The notes beneath the pieces are model-generated. The model did not search any database. It was not told the origin of the DNA and was given only the letters and a program-made list of their open reading frames with translations. This document shows, one piece after another, positions 25,528 through 33,479 of a stretch of 64,000 nt of DNA; position 1 is the stretch's first letter, and each line of letters starts with the position of its first letter. The DNA lies in assembly GCF_020544465.1 (NCBI RefSeq), contig NZ_CP066126.1, positions 62,001 to 126,000 on the forward strand, read 5' to 3'. Origin of the DNA: Chromobacterium rhizoryzae. Its GTDB lineage: Bacteria; Pseudomonadota; Gammaproteobacteria; Burkholderiales; Chromobacteriaceae. The translations under genes were made by a program, and so were the position numbers.

Positions 25528-26451
25528 ATGAATATCTCCCTTCGCCACCTGCGCGCCTTTTCGGCCGTTGCCGAAGCCGAAAGCTTCACCGCCGCGGCCC
25601 GCCAGCTGTTTCTGACGCAATCCACGCTGACCAAGACCATACGCGAGCTGGAGCAGGAGATCGGGCTGACGCTGTTTGAGCGCACCACCCGCAAAGTGGC
25701 GCTCACCACGCAGGGCAACGCCTTCCTGCCGGTGGCCCGCCGGCTGCTGAACGACTTTGAACTGCTGCTGTCCGATCTGCGCGAAAAATCCGCCGGCAGC
25801 AGCGGCAGCGTCTACGTGGCCAGCGGCATGGCTTTTGCGTCCAGCGTGCTGCCGGAGGTGCTCAAGCGGCTGAGAAGAGATTACCCGTGCATCCATGTGC
25901 GTCTGCTGGACGACACCAGCGGCGGCGTGGTGCGCCGCATCGAATCGGGCGAGGTGGACATCGGCATCGGCTCCTATGTGGGCGCGGCCGGAGACAAGAT
26001 TGACAAGCGCCAGCTGCTGTCCGCCCGGCTGGGGCTGATGTTTCCGCCGGGCTTCGAGCCGCCGGCGGGGCCGCTCAACTGCCAATCCCTGCGGCAATGG
26101 CCCTTGCTGCAGGACGAAAGCGACACCAGCATCATGTCCGCGCTGGAGCGCAGCCATCCCGAGCTCTGGCAGCAGGTGGCCAGCAAGATCACCGTCACCA
26201 ATCTGGACATGCAGTTCTGCCTGATCCGCGCCGGAGTGGGCGCTTGCGTGTTGTCGGCGCTGGCGGCCTCCCATCCGTCGGCGCGGGATCTGCCCTACCG
26301 CTTGTTTGAGTCGGCCGAGCTACAGCGGGACGTCCACGTGTTCACCCGGCGCGGCGTGCCGCTGTCGCCGGCCGCCTTCACCTTTTTGCAGGTGCTGGAC
26401 GAGGTGTTGCCGACGATAGCCTTCCACCCCGGGGTGACGCTGTCGGCCTAA
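25528..26451 (+). CDS. LysR-family transcriptional regulator
   Basis: This 307-residue regulator has an N-terminal winged HTH (residues 1-60: LRHLRAFSAVAEAESFTAAARQLFLTQSTLTKTIRELE) and a C-terminal periplasmic-binding-like effector domain (~90-300). The helix sequence matches the LTTR family. The effector is unknown. It converges with mnmE, and no divergent partner gene is adjacent, so the target is probably unlinked apart from autoregulation through the dyad at 25458-25478. Confidence 0.9.
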   Translation: MNISLRHLRAFSAVAEAESFTAAARQLFLTQSTLTKTIRELEQEIGLTLFERTTRKVALTTQGNAFLPVARRLLNDFELLLSDLREKSAGSSGSVYVASGMAFASSVLPEVLKRLRRDYPCIHVRLLDDTSGGVVRRIESGEVDIGIGSYVGAAGDKIDKRQLLSARLGLMFPPGFEPPAGPLNCQSLRQWPLLQDESDTSIMSALERSHPELWQQVASKITVTNLDMQFCLIRAGVGACVLSALAASHPSARDLPYRLFESAELQRDVHVFTRRGVPLSPAAFTFLQVLDEVLPTIAFHPGVTLSA

Positions 26452-26473
26452 CGGCGGCGCGGTAGGGGAGGGC

Positions 26474-27826
26474 TTACTTGCCGATGCAGAAGCGGCTGAA
26501 GATCACGCCCAGCAGATCGTCGGCGCTGAATTCGCCGGTGATCTCGGACAGCGCGTTCTGAGCCATGCGCAATTCCTCGGCGAAGATTTCCACTTGTTCC
26601 CAATCCGCGTGGGCCAGTTCCAGGTGTTCGGCGGCGCGGCGGATGGCGTCCAGGTGGCGCTGGCGCGCCAGGAACACGCCTTCGCCGCCGCCGCTGTAGC
26701 CTATCATCTCCAGCAGCTTGGCCTTGAGCAGATCCACGCCGACGTGGGTGCGCGCGGACAGGCGCACCAGCGGGTGGCCGTCTTCATCAGCCAGGCCCGG
26801 CGCTTCGCCGGACAGGTCCACCTTGTTGAACACGTGCACGTGCGGCAGCGCCGCCGGCAGCCGTTGCAGGATGGCCTGCACCTCGCCGGTGAGGCCGTCG
26901 CGGCTGTCCGCCAGCACCAGGGCCAGGTCCGCGCGCTCCACCGCCTGCCAGGTGCGTTCTATGCCTATCTTCTCCACCACGTCGTCGGTGTCGCGCAGGC
27001 CGGCGGTGTCGATGATGTGCACCGGCACGCCGTCGATGACGATCTCCTCGCGCACGGTGTCGCGGGTGGTGCCGGCGATGTCGGTCACGATGGCGATGTC
27101 GTCGCCGGCCAGCGCGTTCATCAGGCTGGATTTGCCGACATTGGGCTGGCCCACCAGCACCACGTGCATGCCTTCGCGCAGGATGGCGCCCTGCTTGGCG
27201 GTGGCCTGCACCTGCACCAGCCGGCCGCGCAGCCGTTCAAGCTTGCCCAGCGCGTCCGCCTGTTTGAGGAAGTCGATCTCCTCCTCCGGGAAGTCCAGCG
27301 TCGCCTCCACCAGCATGCGCAGGGTGATCAGCTCGTCCACCAGCACGTGGATTTCCTTGGAGAAGGCGCCCTTCAGCGATTTGAGCGCGCTCTTGGCCGC
27401 GGTTTCGCTGCTGGCGTCGATCAAGTCCGCCACGCTTTCCGCCTGGGCCAGGTCCAGCTTGTCGTTGAGGAAGGCGCGCTTGGTGAATTCGCCCGGCTCC
27501 GCCAGCCGCGCGCCCAGCTCCACGCAGCGCGCCAGCAGCATTTTCAGCACCACCGGCCCGCCGTGACCTTGCAGCTCGATCACGTCCTCGCCGGTGAAGC
27601 TGTTGGGACCGGGGAAGTAGAGCAGCAGGCCGTTGTCCAGCGGCTGGCCGTGGGCGTCGACGAAATCGGTGTACAGCGCATAGCGCGGCTTGGGCGTTTT
27701 GCCGCCGCTGACGGCGGCGGCGAAAGGCAGCAAATCCTTGCCGGACACGCGGATCACGCCGACGCCGCCGCGGCCGGGTGCGGTGGCGATGGCGCAGATG
27801 GTGGCGGGGGTGTAGCTGAGGCTCAT
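26474..27826 (-). CDS. mnmE: tRNA-modification GTPase MnmE
   Basis: This 450-residue GTPase works with MnmG to install (carboxymethyl)aminomethyl groups on wobble uridine 34 of tRNA. It has an N-terminal tetrahydrofolate-binding domain (IATAPGRGGVGVIRVSG), a helical domain, an inserted G domain (GQPNVGKSSLMN, DIAGTTRD, DTAGLRDT, NKVD) and the C-terminal CIGK with its essential Cys. ATG 27826 is preferred because AAGGA is ~7 bases upstream; ATG 27832 abuts that site. It is separated from yidC by a terminator and so has its own promoter. Confidence 0.97.
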   Translation of the reverse strand: MSLSYTPATICAIATAPGRGGVGVIRVSGKDLLPFAAAVSGGKTPKPRYALYTDFVDAHGQPLDNGLLLYFPGPNSFTGEDVIELQGHGGPVVLKMLLARCVELGARLAEPGEFTKRAFLNDKLDLAQAESVADLIDASSETAAKSALKSLKGAFSKEIHVLVDELITLRMLVEATLDFPEEEIDFLKQADALGKLERLRGRLVQVQATAKQGAILREGMHVVLVGQPNVGKSSLMNALAGDDIAIVTDIAGTTRDTVREEIVIDGVPVHIIDTAGLRDTDDVVEKIGIERTWQAVERADLALVLADSRDGLTGEVQAILQRLPAALPHVHVFNKVDLSGEAPGLADEDGHPLVRLSARTHVGVDLLKAKLLEMIGYSGGGEGVFLARQRHLDAIRRAAEHLELAHADWEQVEIFAEELRMAQNALSEITGEFSADDLLGVIFSRFCIGK

Positions 27827-27903
27827 GGGCATTCCTTGGAATCTGGGCCGCGGCCCCCGCGCGGCGGGGCGTCGTGGCGAGTACGCTTCAATTATCCAGC
27901 AAA

Positions 27904-27927
27904 AAACCCGGCCATGCGGCCGGGTTT
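27904..27927 (-). terminator. Terminator downstream of yidC
   Basis: A 10-bp perfect stem AAACCCGGCC with a 4-base loop is followed by a T run on the minus strand. It closes the rpmH-rnpA-yidD-yidC unit. Confidence 0.9.
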
Positions 27928-27950
27928 GGGGTTCAGAGCGCGCGGGGCAA

Positions 27951-29603
27951 TCAGGATTGCAGCGCGGCCTTGCTTTTCTTCTCTATGCTCTTGTTGATCT
28001 GCCACTGCTGGGCCATCGACAAGATGTTGTTGACCACGTAGTACAGCACCAGGCCGGACGGGAAGAAGAAGAACATCACCGAGAAGGCCACCGGCATGAT
28101 CTTCATCATCTTGGCCTGCATCGGGTCCGCCGGCGGCGGGTTCAGGAAGGTCTGCAGGAACATGGTGGCCGCCATGATCACCGGCAGCACATAGAACGGG
28201 TCCGGGCGGGCCAAGTCGGTGTACCACAGGATCCACGGCGCCTGGCGCAGCTCAACCGAAGCCAGCAGCGCCCAGTACAGGCCGATGAACACCGGGATCT
28301 GGATCAGCATGGGCAGGCAGCCGCCCAGCGGATTCACCTTCTCGGACTTGTACATCTCCATGACCGCTTGCTGGAACTTCATGCGGTCGTCGCCGTACTG
28401 CTCCTTCATGCGCTCAAGACGCGGCGCCAGCGCCTTCATCTTGGCCATGGAGCGGTAGGACGCGGCGGTCAGCGGGTAGAAGATGGCCTTGACGGTCAGG
28501 GTCAGCAGCACGATGGCCCAGCCCCAGTTCTGCACCAGCAGGTGCAGCTTGGTCAGCAGCCAGAACAGCGGGGAGGCGAAGATGTGGAAGATGCCGAAGT
28601 CCTTGGCGTATTCCATGCCGTCCGCCAGCTTGCTGATCACATCGTACTCTTCCGGGCCGGCGAACAGCGGCACGGACACGCTCAGGCTCTGGCCCGGGGC
28701 GATGGTGGCGTAATCCACCAGCGCGGCGGCGGAGTTCAGGCCGTTGCTCTGCTTCAGCTCAAAGCGGCAGGACTTGTCGTCCTTGCACACGCTGGCGCCG
28801 TCCAGCGGCTTCAGAATCCACGCGGACATGAAGTAGTGCTGGATCATCGCCACCCAGCCGTCGCTGCCGGTCTTGGCGTAATCGCCCTTGCCCTTGGCCA
28901 GATCGTCGAAGCTCACCTTCTGGAATTTGTTTTCCGAGGTGTACACCGCCGGGCCGGTGAAGGTGTGGGCCAGGCGGCCTTCGCCTTCCGGCGTTTGGCT
29001 GTCGCGCAGCAGGCGGTAGTAAGCGGTGGCGGCCAGCGGGGCGGCGCCGCCGTTGGCGATGTCGTAACGCACGCCGATCTTGTAGCTGCCCTTGGTGAAG
29101 GTGTAGATCTTGCTTACCTTCACGCCATTGGCTTCCGGCGCGGTCAGCTTCACTTCCAGCTTGTCGCCGGAGAGCTCGTAGCTGGTTTTTTCCGCGGTGA
29201 ACACGGTTTTGTGGGTGGGCAGCGCCGGGTTGCTGGCGGCCACCAGGCCGGTTTGCGCCACATAGACGCGGCCGTTCCGGTCCGTCAGCAGATCAAGCGG
29301 CTTTTTGCTGTCCACGGCGGAATCGTGCTTCAACAGCGTCAGCTGGCGCAGATCGCCGCCCACGGTGTCGATTTCCGCTTTCAGCACATCGGTGTTCACC
29401 GTGATGCGCTGGCCGGAAGTCAGCTTGTTGGAATCCACCGGCTGGGCGTTGTGGGACGCGCTGTTGGCGGCCTGCTGCTGCGTGGCGGCCTGTTTTTGCG
29501 CGGCCACCTGCTGCGGCGTCGGCTTGGGCGCGAAAAACTCCTGCCAACCTAGCAGGATGCCCAGGGACAGCATGATGAAGATTATGAGGCGCTTGGAATC
29601 CAT
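27951..29603 (-). CDS. yidC: Membrane protein insertase YidC
   Basis: This 550-residue inner-membrane insertase has the Gram-negative layout: TM1 (LIIFIMLSLGILLGWQEFF), a Gln/Ala-rich linker, a large periplasmic beta-sandwich (~60-340), then the conserved five-helix insertase core with GGCLPMLIQIPVFIGLYWAL and VMFFFFPSGLVLYYVVNN. It assists or replaces SecYEG for membrane proteins such as ATP synthase subunit c. Position in the rpmH-rnpA-yidD-yidC-mnmE order is canonical. Length is typical. Confidence 0.98.
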   Translation of the reverse strand: MDSKRLIIFIMLSLGILLGWQEFFAPKPTPQQVAAQKQAATQQQAANSASHNAQPVDSNKLTSGQRITVNTDVLKAEIDTVGGDLRQLTLLKHDSAVDSKKPLDLLTDRNGRVYVAQTGLVAASNPALPTHKTVFTAEKTSYELSGDKLEVKLTAPEANGVKVSKIYTFTKGSYKIGVRYDIANGGAAPLAATAYYRLLRDSQTPEGEGRLAHTFTGPAVYTSENKFQKVSFDDLAKGKGDYAKTGSDGWVAMIQHYFMSAWILKPLDGASVCKDDKSCRFELKQSNGLNSAAALVDYATIAPGQSLSVSVPLFAGPEEYDVISKLADGMEYAKDFGIFHIFASPLFWLLTKLHLLVQNWGWAIVLLTLTVKAIFYPLTAASYRSMAKMKALAPRLERMKEQYGDDRMKFQQAVMEMYKSEKVNPLGGCLPMLIQIPVFIGLYWALLASVELRQAPWILWYTDLARPDPFYVLPVIMAATMFLQTFLNPPPADPMQAKMMKIMPVAFSVMFFFFPSGLVLYYVVNNILSMAQQWQINKSIEKKSKAALQS

Positions 29604-29624
29604 CTCTCGATACCGGATTTAAGT

Positions 29625-29834
29625 TCAGGGAACTGGGTCGTAGCCGCTGCCGCCCCAGGGGTGGCAACGTCCGATGCGTCTGGCGGCCAGCCAGCCGCCC
29701 TTGAGTGCGCCGTGCTTTTTCATGGCCTCGATCGCGTAGCTGGAACAGGTGGGCTGGAAGCGGCAACGCGGTGCCAGCCACGGGCTGATAGCCAGCTGGT
29801 AAAAACGGATCAGGAGGATGAAGAGGCGCGACAT
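29625..29834 (-). CDS. yidD: Membrane protein insertion efficiency factor YidD
   Basis: This 69-residue protein has the family pattern FYQLAISPW, CRFQPTCSSYAIEAMKKHGALKG, with the conserved Cys residues, and HPWGGSGYDPVP at the C-terminus. It is associated with YidC-dependent insertion at the inner membrane. Its start lies inside the rnpA 3' end (25-base overlap), as is usual for this pair. Confidence 0.95.
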   Translation of the reverse strand: MSRLFILLIRFYQLAISPWLAPRCRFQPTCSSYAIEAMKKHGALKGGWLAARRIGRCHPWGGSGYDPVP

Positions 29835-30175
29835 CGTGCCAGTTTAGCAAACAGAGAAGACAAAGCCGTGATCACTTCAGTTCGCTCGGCGCGCGTAAAA
29901 GGCACCTTGGCGCGGACCACGAAGTCCATGTCCGGCAGCGTTTGCCGGTTCAGGCGGAACCACTCGCGCACCGTGCGCTTGATGTAATTGCGGCGCACGG
30001 CCCGCTTGTGGACCTTGCGGCCCACCACCAGGCCCAGCCGCGCGTGCCCCAATTCATTGGGCCGGGCCGATACCTGGAACGTGGCGTTGCTGCGCGACAT
30101 CCGCAAACTAAAAACGGATGAGAACTCATCCGTTTTTAATAGCCGGTGCGCACGGCGAAAGCGGTAAGCCGACAA
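29810..30175 (-). CDS. rnpA: Ribonuclease P protein component
   Basis: This 121-residue basic protein subunit of RNase P supports 5' processing of tRNA precursors. The RNR motif region is visible as KRAVRRNYIKRTVREWFR. The best start is TTG at 30175, needed to keep YRFRRAHRLLKTDEF; there is no ATG that keeps this segment. The start lies 5 bases beyond the rpmH stop without a clear ribosome site, suggesting coupling to rpmH translation. Confidence 0.95.
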   Translation of the reverse strand: MSAYRFRRAHRLLKTDEFSSVFSLRMSRSNATFQVSARPNELGHARLGLVVGRKVHKRAVRRNYIKRTVREWFRLNRQTLPDMDFVVRAKVPFTRAERTEVITALSSLFAKLARCRASSSS

Positions 30176-30179
30176 AGGC

Positions 30180-30314
30180 TTATACGGCCAGACGCTTGCG
30201 GCCTTTGGAACGACGGGCTGCGATCACTGCGCGGCCGCCGCGGGTCTTCATGCGGACCAGAAAGCCGTGGGTGCGTTTACGACGGGTATTGGAGGGCTGG
30301 TAAGTACGCTTCAT
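30180..30314 (-). CDS. rpmH: 50S ribosomal protein L34
   Basis: This 44-residue protein is too short for usual gene-length cut-offs. The sequence MKRTYQPSNTRRKRTHGF and the basic tail GRKRLAV are those of L34. It is the first gene of the rnpA-yidD-yidC unit. Confidence 0.97.
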   Translation of the reverse strand: MKRTYQPSNTRRKRTHGFLVRMKTRGGRAVIAARRSKGRKRLAV

Positions 30315-30352
30315 GATTGGAATTCCTGTTTCGAAACGGAAATAAACGCGTG

Positions 30353-30381
30353 ATTTGACAGGATAAACGCCGGTTTGTCAA
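30353..30381 (-). promoter_or_regulatory. Probable rpmH promoter
   Basis: On the minus strand TTGACA (30381-30376) is followed after 17 bases by TCAAAT (30358-30353), four of six matches to the -10 consensus, about 40 bases before the rpmH start. It is flanked by the DnaA box at 30402-30410. Confidence 0.6.
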
Positions 30382-30401
30382 TGAGGAATTTTCTAAGCAC
30401 C

Positions 30402-30410
30402 TGTGGATAA
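30402..30410. promoter_or_regulatory. DnaA box
   Basis: TGTGGATAA is a perfect match to the complement of TTATCCACA, the high-affinity DnaA box. It lies just upstream of the rpmH promoter in the rpmH-dnaA gap. Confidence 0.8.
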
Positions 30411-30771
30411 CTTTGAGAAAAACCGTTAGAATGCCAAGGCTTACCGTTCCGAGTCCGCTGCGCAATTATTGAACGCGCGCCGGGGCGGAACGCCAACCCA
30501 GAGAAGCACTGCCAAAATTCAGCCCCACCCACTGGAGCAACGCGCGCCCGCGCAAGCGCGGCGCGTGCCGGATCCAGGAATTTTGCCAGCGGTTCTCGGG
30601 GGCCGCTCCGTCCATGCCTGGCCCGTCTTGCGGCCCGGCGATGCGCGGAACGCGGCCCTTGAATCATGCCGAACACACGTCGTCCGCCCCAAGCGCGGGG
30701 CGCGGCGGCTTCTCCCGCCGCTTGGCCTTAAAGCCGACAGCGGGTTTTTCGCTTTTACTTGCGTATATGTA
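30411..30771. other. rpmH-dnaA intergenic region, right part
   Basis: Besides the single DnaA box and rpmH promoter to its left I see no gene. Most of it is GC-rich, with no AT-rich unwinding tract and no further clear DnaA boxes, so it does not look like a full oriC. The last ~30 bases before dnaA are AT-richer and contain TATATG, a possible -10 very close to the start codon. No Shine-Dalgarno sequence precedes dnaA. Confidence 0.5.
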
Positions 30772-32166
30772 ATGACCGAACTGGATCAATTTTGGCCTGG
30801 CTGCCTGGCCCGCCTGGAGGCCGAACTGTCTTCGCAACAGTTCAATACCTGGATCAAGCCGCTATCGGCCGAAACCACGGAAGAGGGCATCGCGCTGTTT
30901 GCGCCCAACCGCTTCATCATGCAGTTCATCAAGGACCGCTTCCTGGCGCGCATTGAAGAACTGGCGGTGGAGCTGGTGGGGGAATGCCTGGTGGAACTGC
31001 GCCTGGGCGCGCCCGCCGGCCGTCCAGCCGCCGCGCCCGCGGTGATGCCGGCCAAAGCCAAGCCCGCGCCCAGCGTGCCGACGCCCAGCGCGCCGTCCCA
31101 GGCCAAGCAGGCCGCGGTCAAAGCCATTGGCGGCAGCCACGAAAGCACCCGGCTCAACCCCTCGTTCACCTTCGACACCCTGGTGACCGGTAAGGGCAAC
31201 CAGCTGGCGCGCGCCGCGGCCATGCAGATTGCGGAAAACCCGGGTGACCAAGCCTACAACCCGCTATTTGTTTACGGCGGCGTGGGCCTGGGTAAGACCC
31301 ACTTGATCCAGGCCATCGGCAACCACGTGTTCCAAAAGAACCCGCAAGCCAAGATCCGCTACATCCACGCCGAACGCTATGTGGCCGACATCATGCGCGC
31401 CTACCAGCACAAGGCCTTTGACGAATTCAAGCGCTACTACCACTCGCTGGACCTGCTGCTGATCGACGATATTCAGTTCTTCGCCGGCAAGAACCGCACC
31501 CAGGAGGAATTCTTCTACGCCTTCAACGCGCTGATCGAGGGCGGCAAGCAGGTCATCATGACCTGCGACAGCTACCCCAAGCAGATAGAAGGCATGGAAG
31601 AGCGGCTGATTTCCCGTTTCTCCTGGGGCCTGACCGTGGAAATCCAGCCGCCGGAGCTGGAAATGCGCGTGGCCATTCTGATGAAAAAGGCCGAGGCGGA
31701 CAGCATCAAGCTGGACCACAACGTGGCCTTCTTCATTGCCCAGAACGTGCGCTCCAACGTGCGTGAACTGGAAGGCGCGCTCAAGCGCGTGGTGGCCTAC
31801 GCCCGCTTCACCAATCAGAACATCTCGCTGGAACTGGTCAAGGAAGCGCTCAAGGACATCCTGGCCGCCGGCAACCGCCAAGTGACCGTGGACGCCATCC
31901 AGAAAACCGTGGCCGAGTACTACAAGATCAAGCTGTCCGACATGCACAGCAAAAAGCGCAGCCGCGACATCGCCCGGCCGCGCCAGGTGGCGATGGCGCT
32001 GGCCAAGGAACTGACCCAGCTGTCCCTGCCCAATATCGGCGACGCCTTTGGCGGCCGCGACCACACCACCGTGCTGCACGCGTGCAAGACCATTGCCGAA
32101 ATGCGCGGCAACGACGCCGATATCGCTCACGATTACGATACGCTGCTGGCCATGCTGCGTAACTAA
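30772..32166 (+). CDS. dnaA: Chromosomal replication initiator DnaA
   Basis: This 464-residue initiator opens oriC. Domain I is at 1-85 (MTELDQFWPGCLARLEAELS..FNTWIKPL), domain II is an Ala/Pro-rich linker (~85-125), and domain III is the AAA+ core with Walker A GGVGLGKTHL (~169-178) and Walker B LLIDDIQFF. Domain IV carries the DNA-binding signature DAFGGRDHTTVLHACKTI near the C-terminus. The frame is open back to 30469, but the conserved start is ATG 30772. Confidence 0.98.
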   Translation: MTELDQFWPGCLARLEAELSSQQFNTWIKPLSAETTEEGIALFAPNRFIMQFIKDRFLARIEELAVELVGECLVELRLGAPAGRPAAAPAVMPAKAKPAPSVPTPSAPSQAKQAAVKAIGGSHESTRLNPSFTFDTLVTGKGNQLARAAAMQIAENPGDQAYNPLFVYGGVGLGKTHLIQAIGNHVFQKNPQAKIRYIHAERYVADIMRAYQHKAFDEFKRYYHSLDLLLIDDIQFFAGKNRTQEEFFYAFNALIEGGKQVIMTCDSYPKQIEGMEERLISRFSWGLTVEIQPPELEMRVAILMKKAEADSIKLDHNVAFFIAQNVRSNVRELEGALKRVVAYARFTNQNISLELVKEALKDILAAGNRQVTVDAIQKTVAEYYKIKLSDMHSKKRSRDIARPRQVAMALAKELTQLSLPNIGDAFGGRDHTTVLHACKTIAEMRGNDADIAHDYDTLLAMLRN

Positions 32167-32220
32167 GACCATGAAGCCTAACTTGAACCGACTCACAAAC
32201 ACCCAACGGGAGCCCGCCCC

Positions 32221-33330
32221 ATGCTGATCCTGCAAGCCGAACGCGATGCCCTGCTCAAGCCACTGCTGGCAGTCACCGGCATTGTCGAGCGTCGTCACAC
32301 CCTGCCCATCCTGTCCAATGTGCTGATAGAGAAAAAGGGCGGACAAGTGGGCTTCCTGGCCACGGACCTGGAAATCCAGATCACCACCGCCAGCAGCGAC
32401 GAATTGCCGGGCGAAGACTTCCGCCTGACCACCTCCGCCAAAAAGCTGCAGGACATCCTGCGCGCCATCCCGGGCAACGCCACCGTGACCCTGGAACAAC
32501 TGGACGGCGGCCGCCTGACCCTGAAAGCCGGCAAGAGCCGCTTCAACCTGCAAACCCTGCCGGCAGACGACTTCCCGCTCTTGTCCGTGGGCAGCGCCAG
32601 CGACTCCAGCTTCAGCCTGAGCCAGCGCGAACTCAAGCGCCTGATCTCCCAGGTGCAATACGCGATGGCGGTGCAGGACATCCGCTATTACTTGAACGGC
32701 CTGCTGATGCAGACCGACGGCAACCAGGTGCGCCTGGTGGCCACCGACGGCCACCGTCTGGCCTTTGCCAGCGCGGACGTGGAAGCCAACCTGCCCAAGT
32801 CCGAAGTGATCCTGCCGCGCAAGACCATCATCGAGCTGTACAAGCTGCTGCAGGACATCGACGACCCGATCAACATCGAAGTGCTGGCCAACCAGGTGCG
32901 CTTCAGCTTTGGCTCCACCGTCATCATCAGCAAAGTGGTGGACGGCAAGTTCCCGGACTACAACCGCGTCATCCCGCTGGACAACGACAAGATCTTCTTG
33001 ATTGAACGCCTGGAATTCCTGCACGCCTTGCAGCGCGCCGCCATTCTGGCCAACGAGAAATTCCGCGGCGTGCGCCTGGTGCTCAAGCCCGGCTCCATGT
33101 CCATTCTCTGCACCAACAGCGAGCAGGAAGAAGCGGAAGAAGAACTGGAAATCGCCTACCAGGGCGGCGAGCTGGAAATCGGCTTCAACATCAACTACCT
33201 GATGGACGTGCTGACCAACCTGCCGGCGGACACCCTGCAACTGGCCTTTGGCGATTCCAACCGCAGCACCCTGGTGACCATACCGGACGTCAGCAATTTC
33301 AAATACATCGTCATGCCCATGCGGATTTGA
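32221..33330 (+). CDS. dnaN: DNA polymerase III beta sliding clamp
   Basis: This 369-residue processivity clamp has three repeated clamp domains; as a dimer it encircles DNA. Family segments TLPILSNVLIE, TDLEIQI, ATDGHRLA and the C-terminal YIVMPMRI (client-binding cleft) are clear. It is 54 bases after dnaA with GGGAG before ATG, probably in the same transcript. Confidence 0.98.
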   Translation: MLILQAERDALLKPLLAVTGIVERRHTLPILSNVLIEKKGGQVGFLATDLEIQITTASSDELPGEDFRLTTSAKKLQDILRAIPGNATVTLEQLDGGRLTLKAGKSRFNLQTLPADDFPLLSVGSASDSSFSLSQRELKRLISQVQYAMAVQDIRYYLNGLLMQTDGNQVRLVATDGHRLAFASADVEANLPKSEVILPRKTIIELYKLLQDIDDPINIEVLANQVRFSFGSTVIISKVVDGKFPDYNRVIPLDNDKIFLIERLEFLHALQRAAILANEKFRGVRLVLKPGSMSILCTNSEQEEAEEELEIAYQGGELEIGFNINYLMDVLTNLPADTLQLAFGDSNRSTLVTIPDVSNFKYIVMPMRI

Positions 33331-33479
33331 CGTCGGCCGCCACCCGGCAGCCCGCCGGCGGCGGAGGCCCAGCCCCCGCCCCGGCAAACGGATTTTCAGA
33401 TTGACCGGCAGAGGCCGGCCGCGCGGCACCAGGAGTCACTCCCGGCCCGCCCGGCCCCTCTCCATACAGAAAGCAGCAG

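Noticed and set aside
30315..30771. Complete oriC between rpmH and dnaA
   Set aside because: Only one perfect DnaA box and no AT-rich unwinding element; a replication origin may lie nearby but cannot be supported here.
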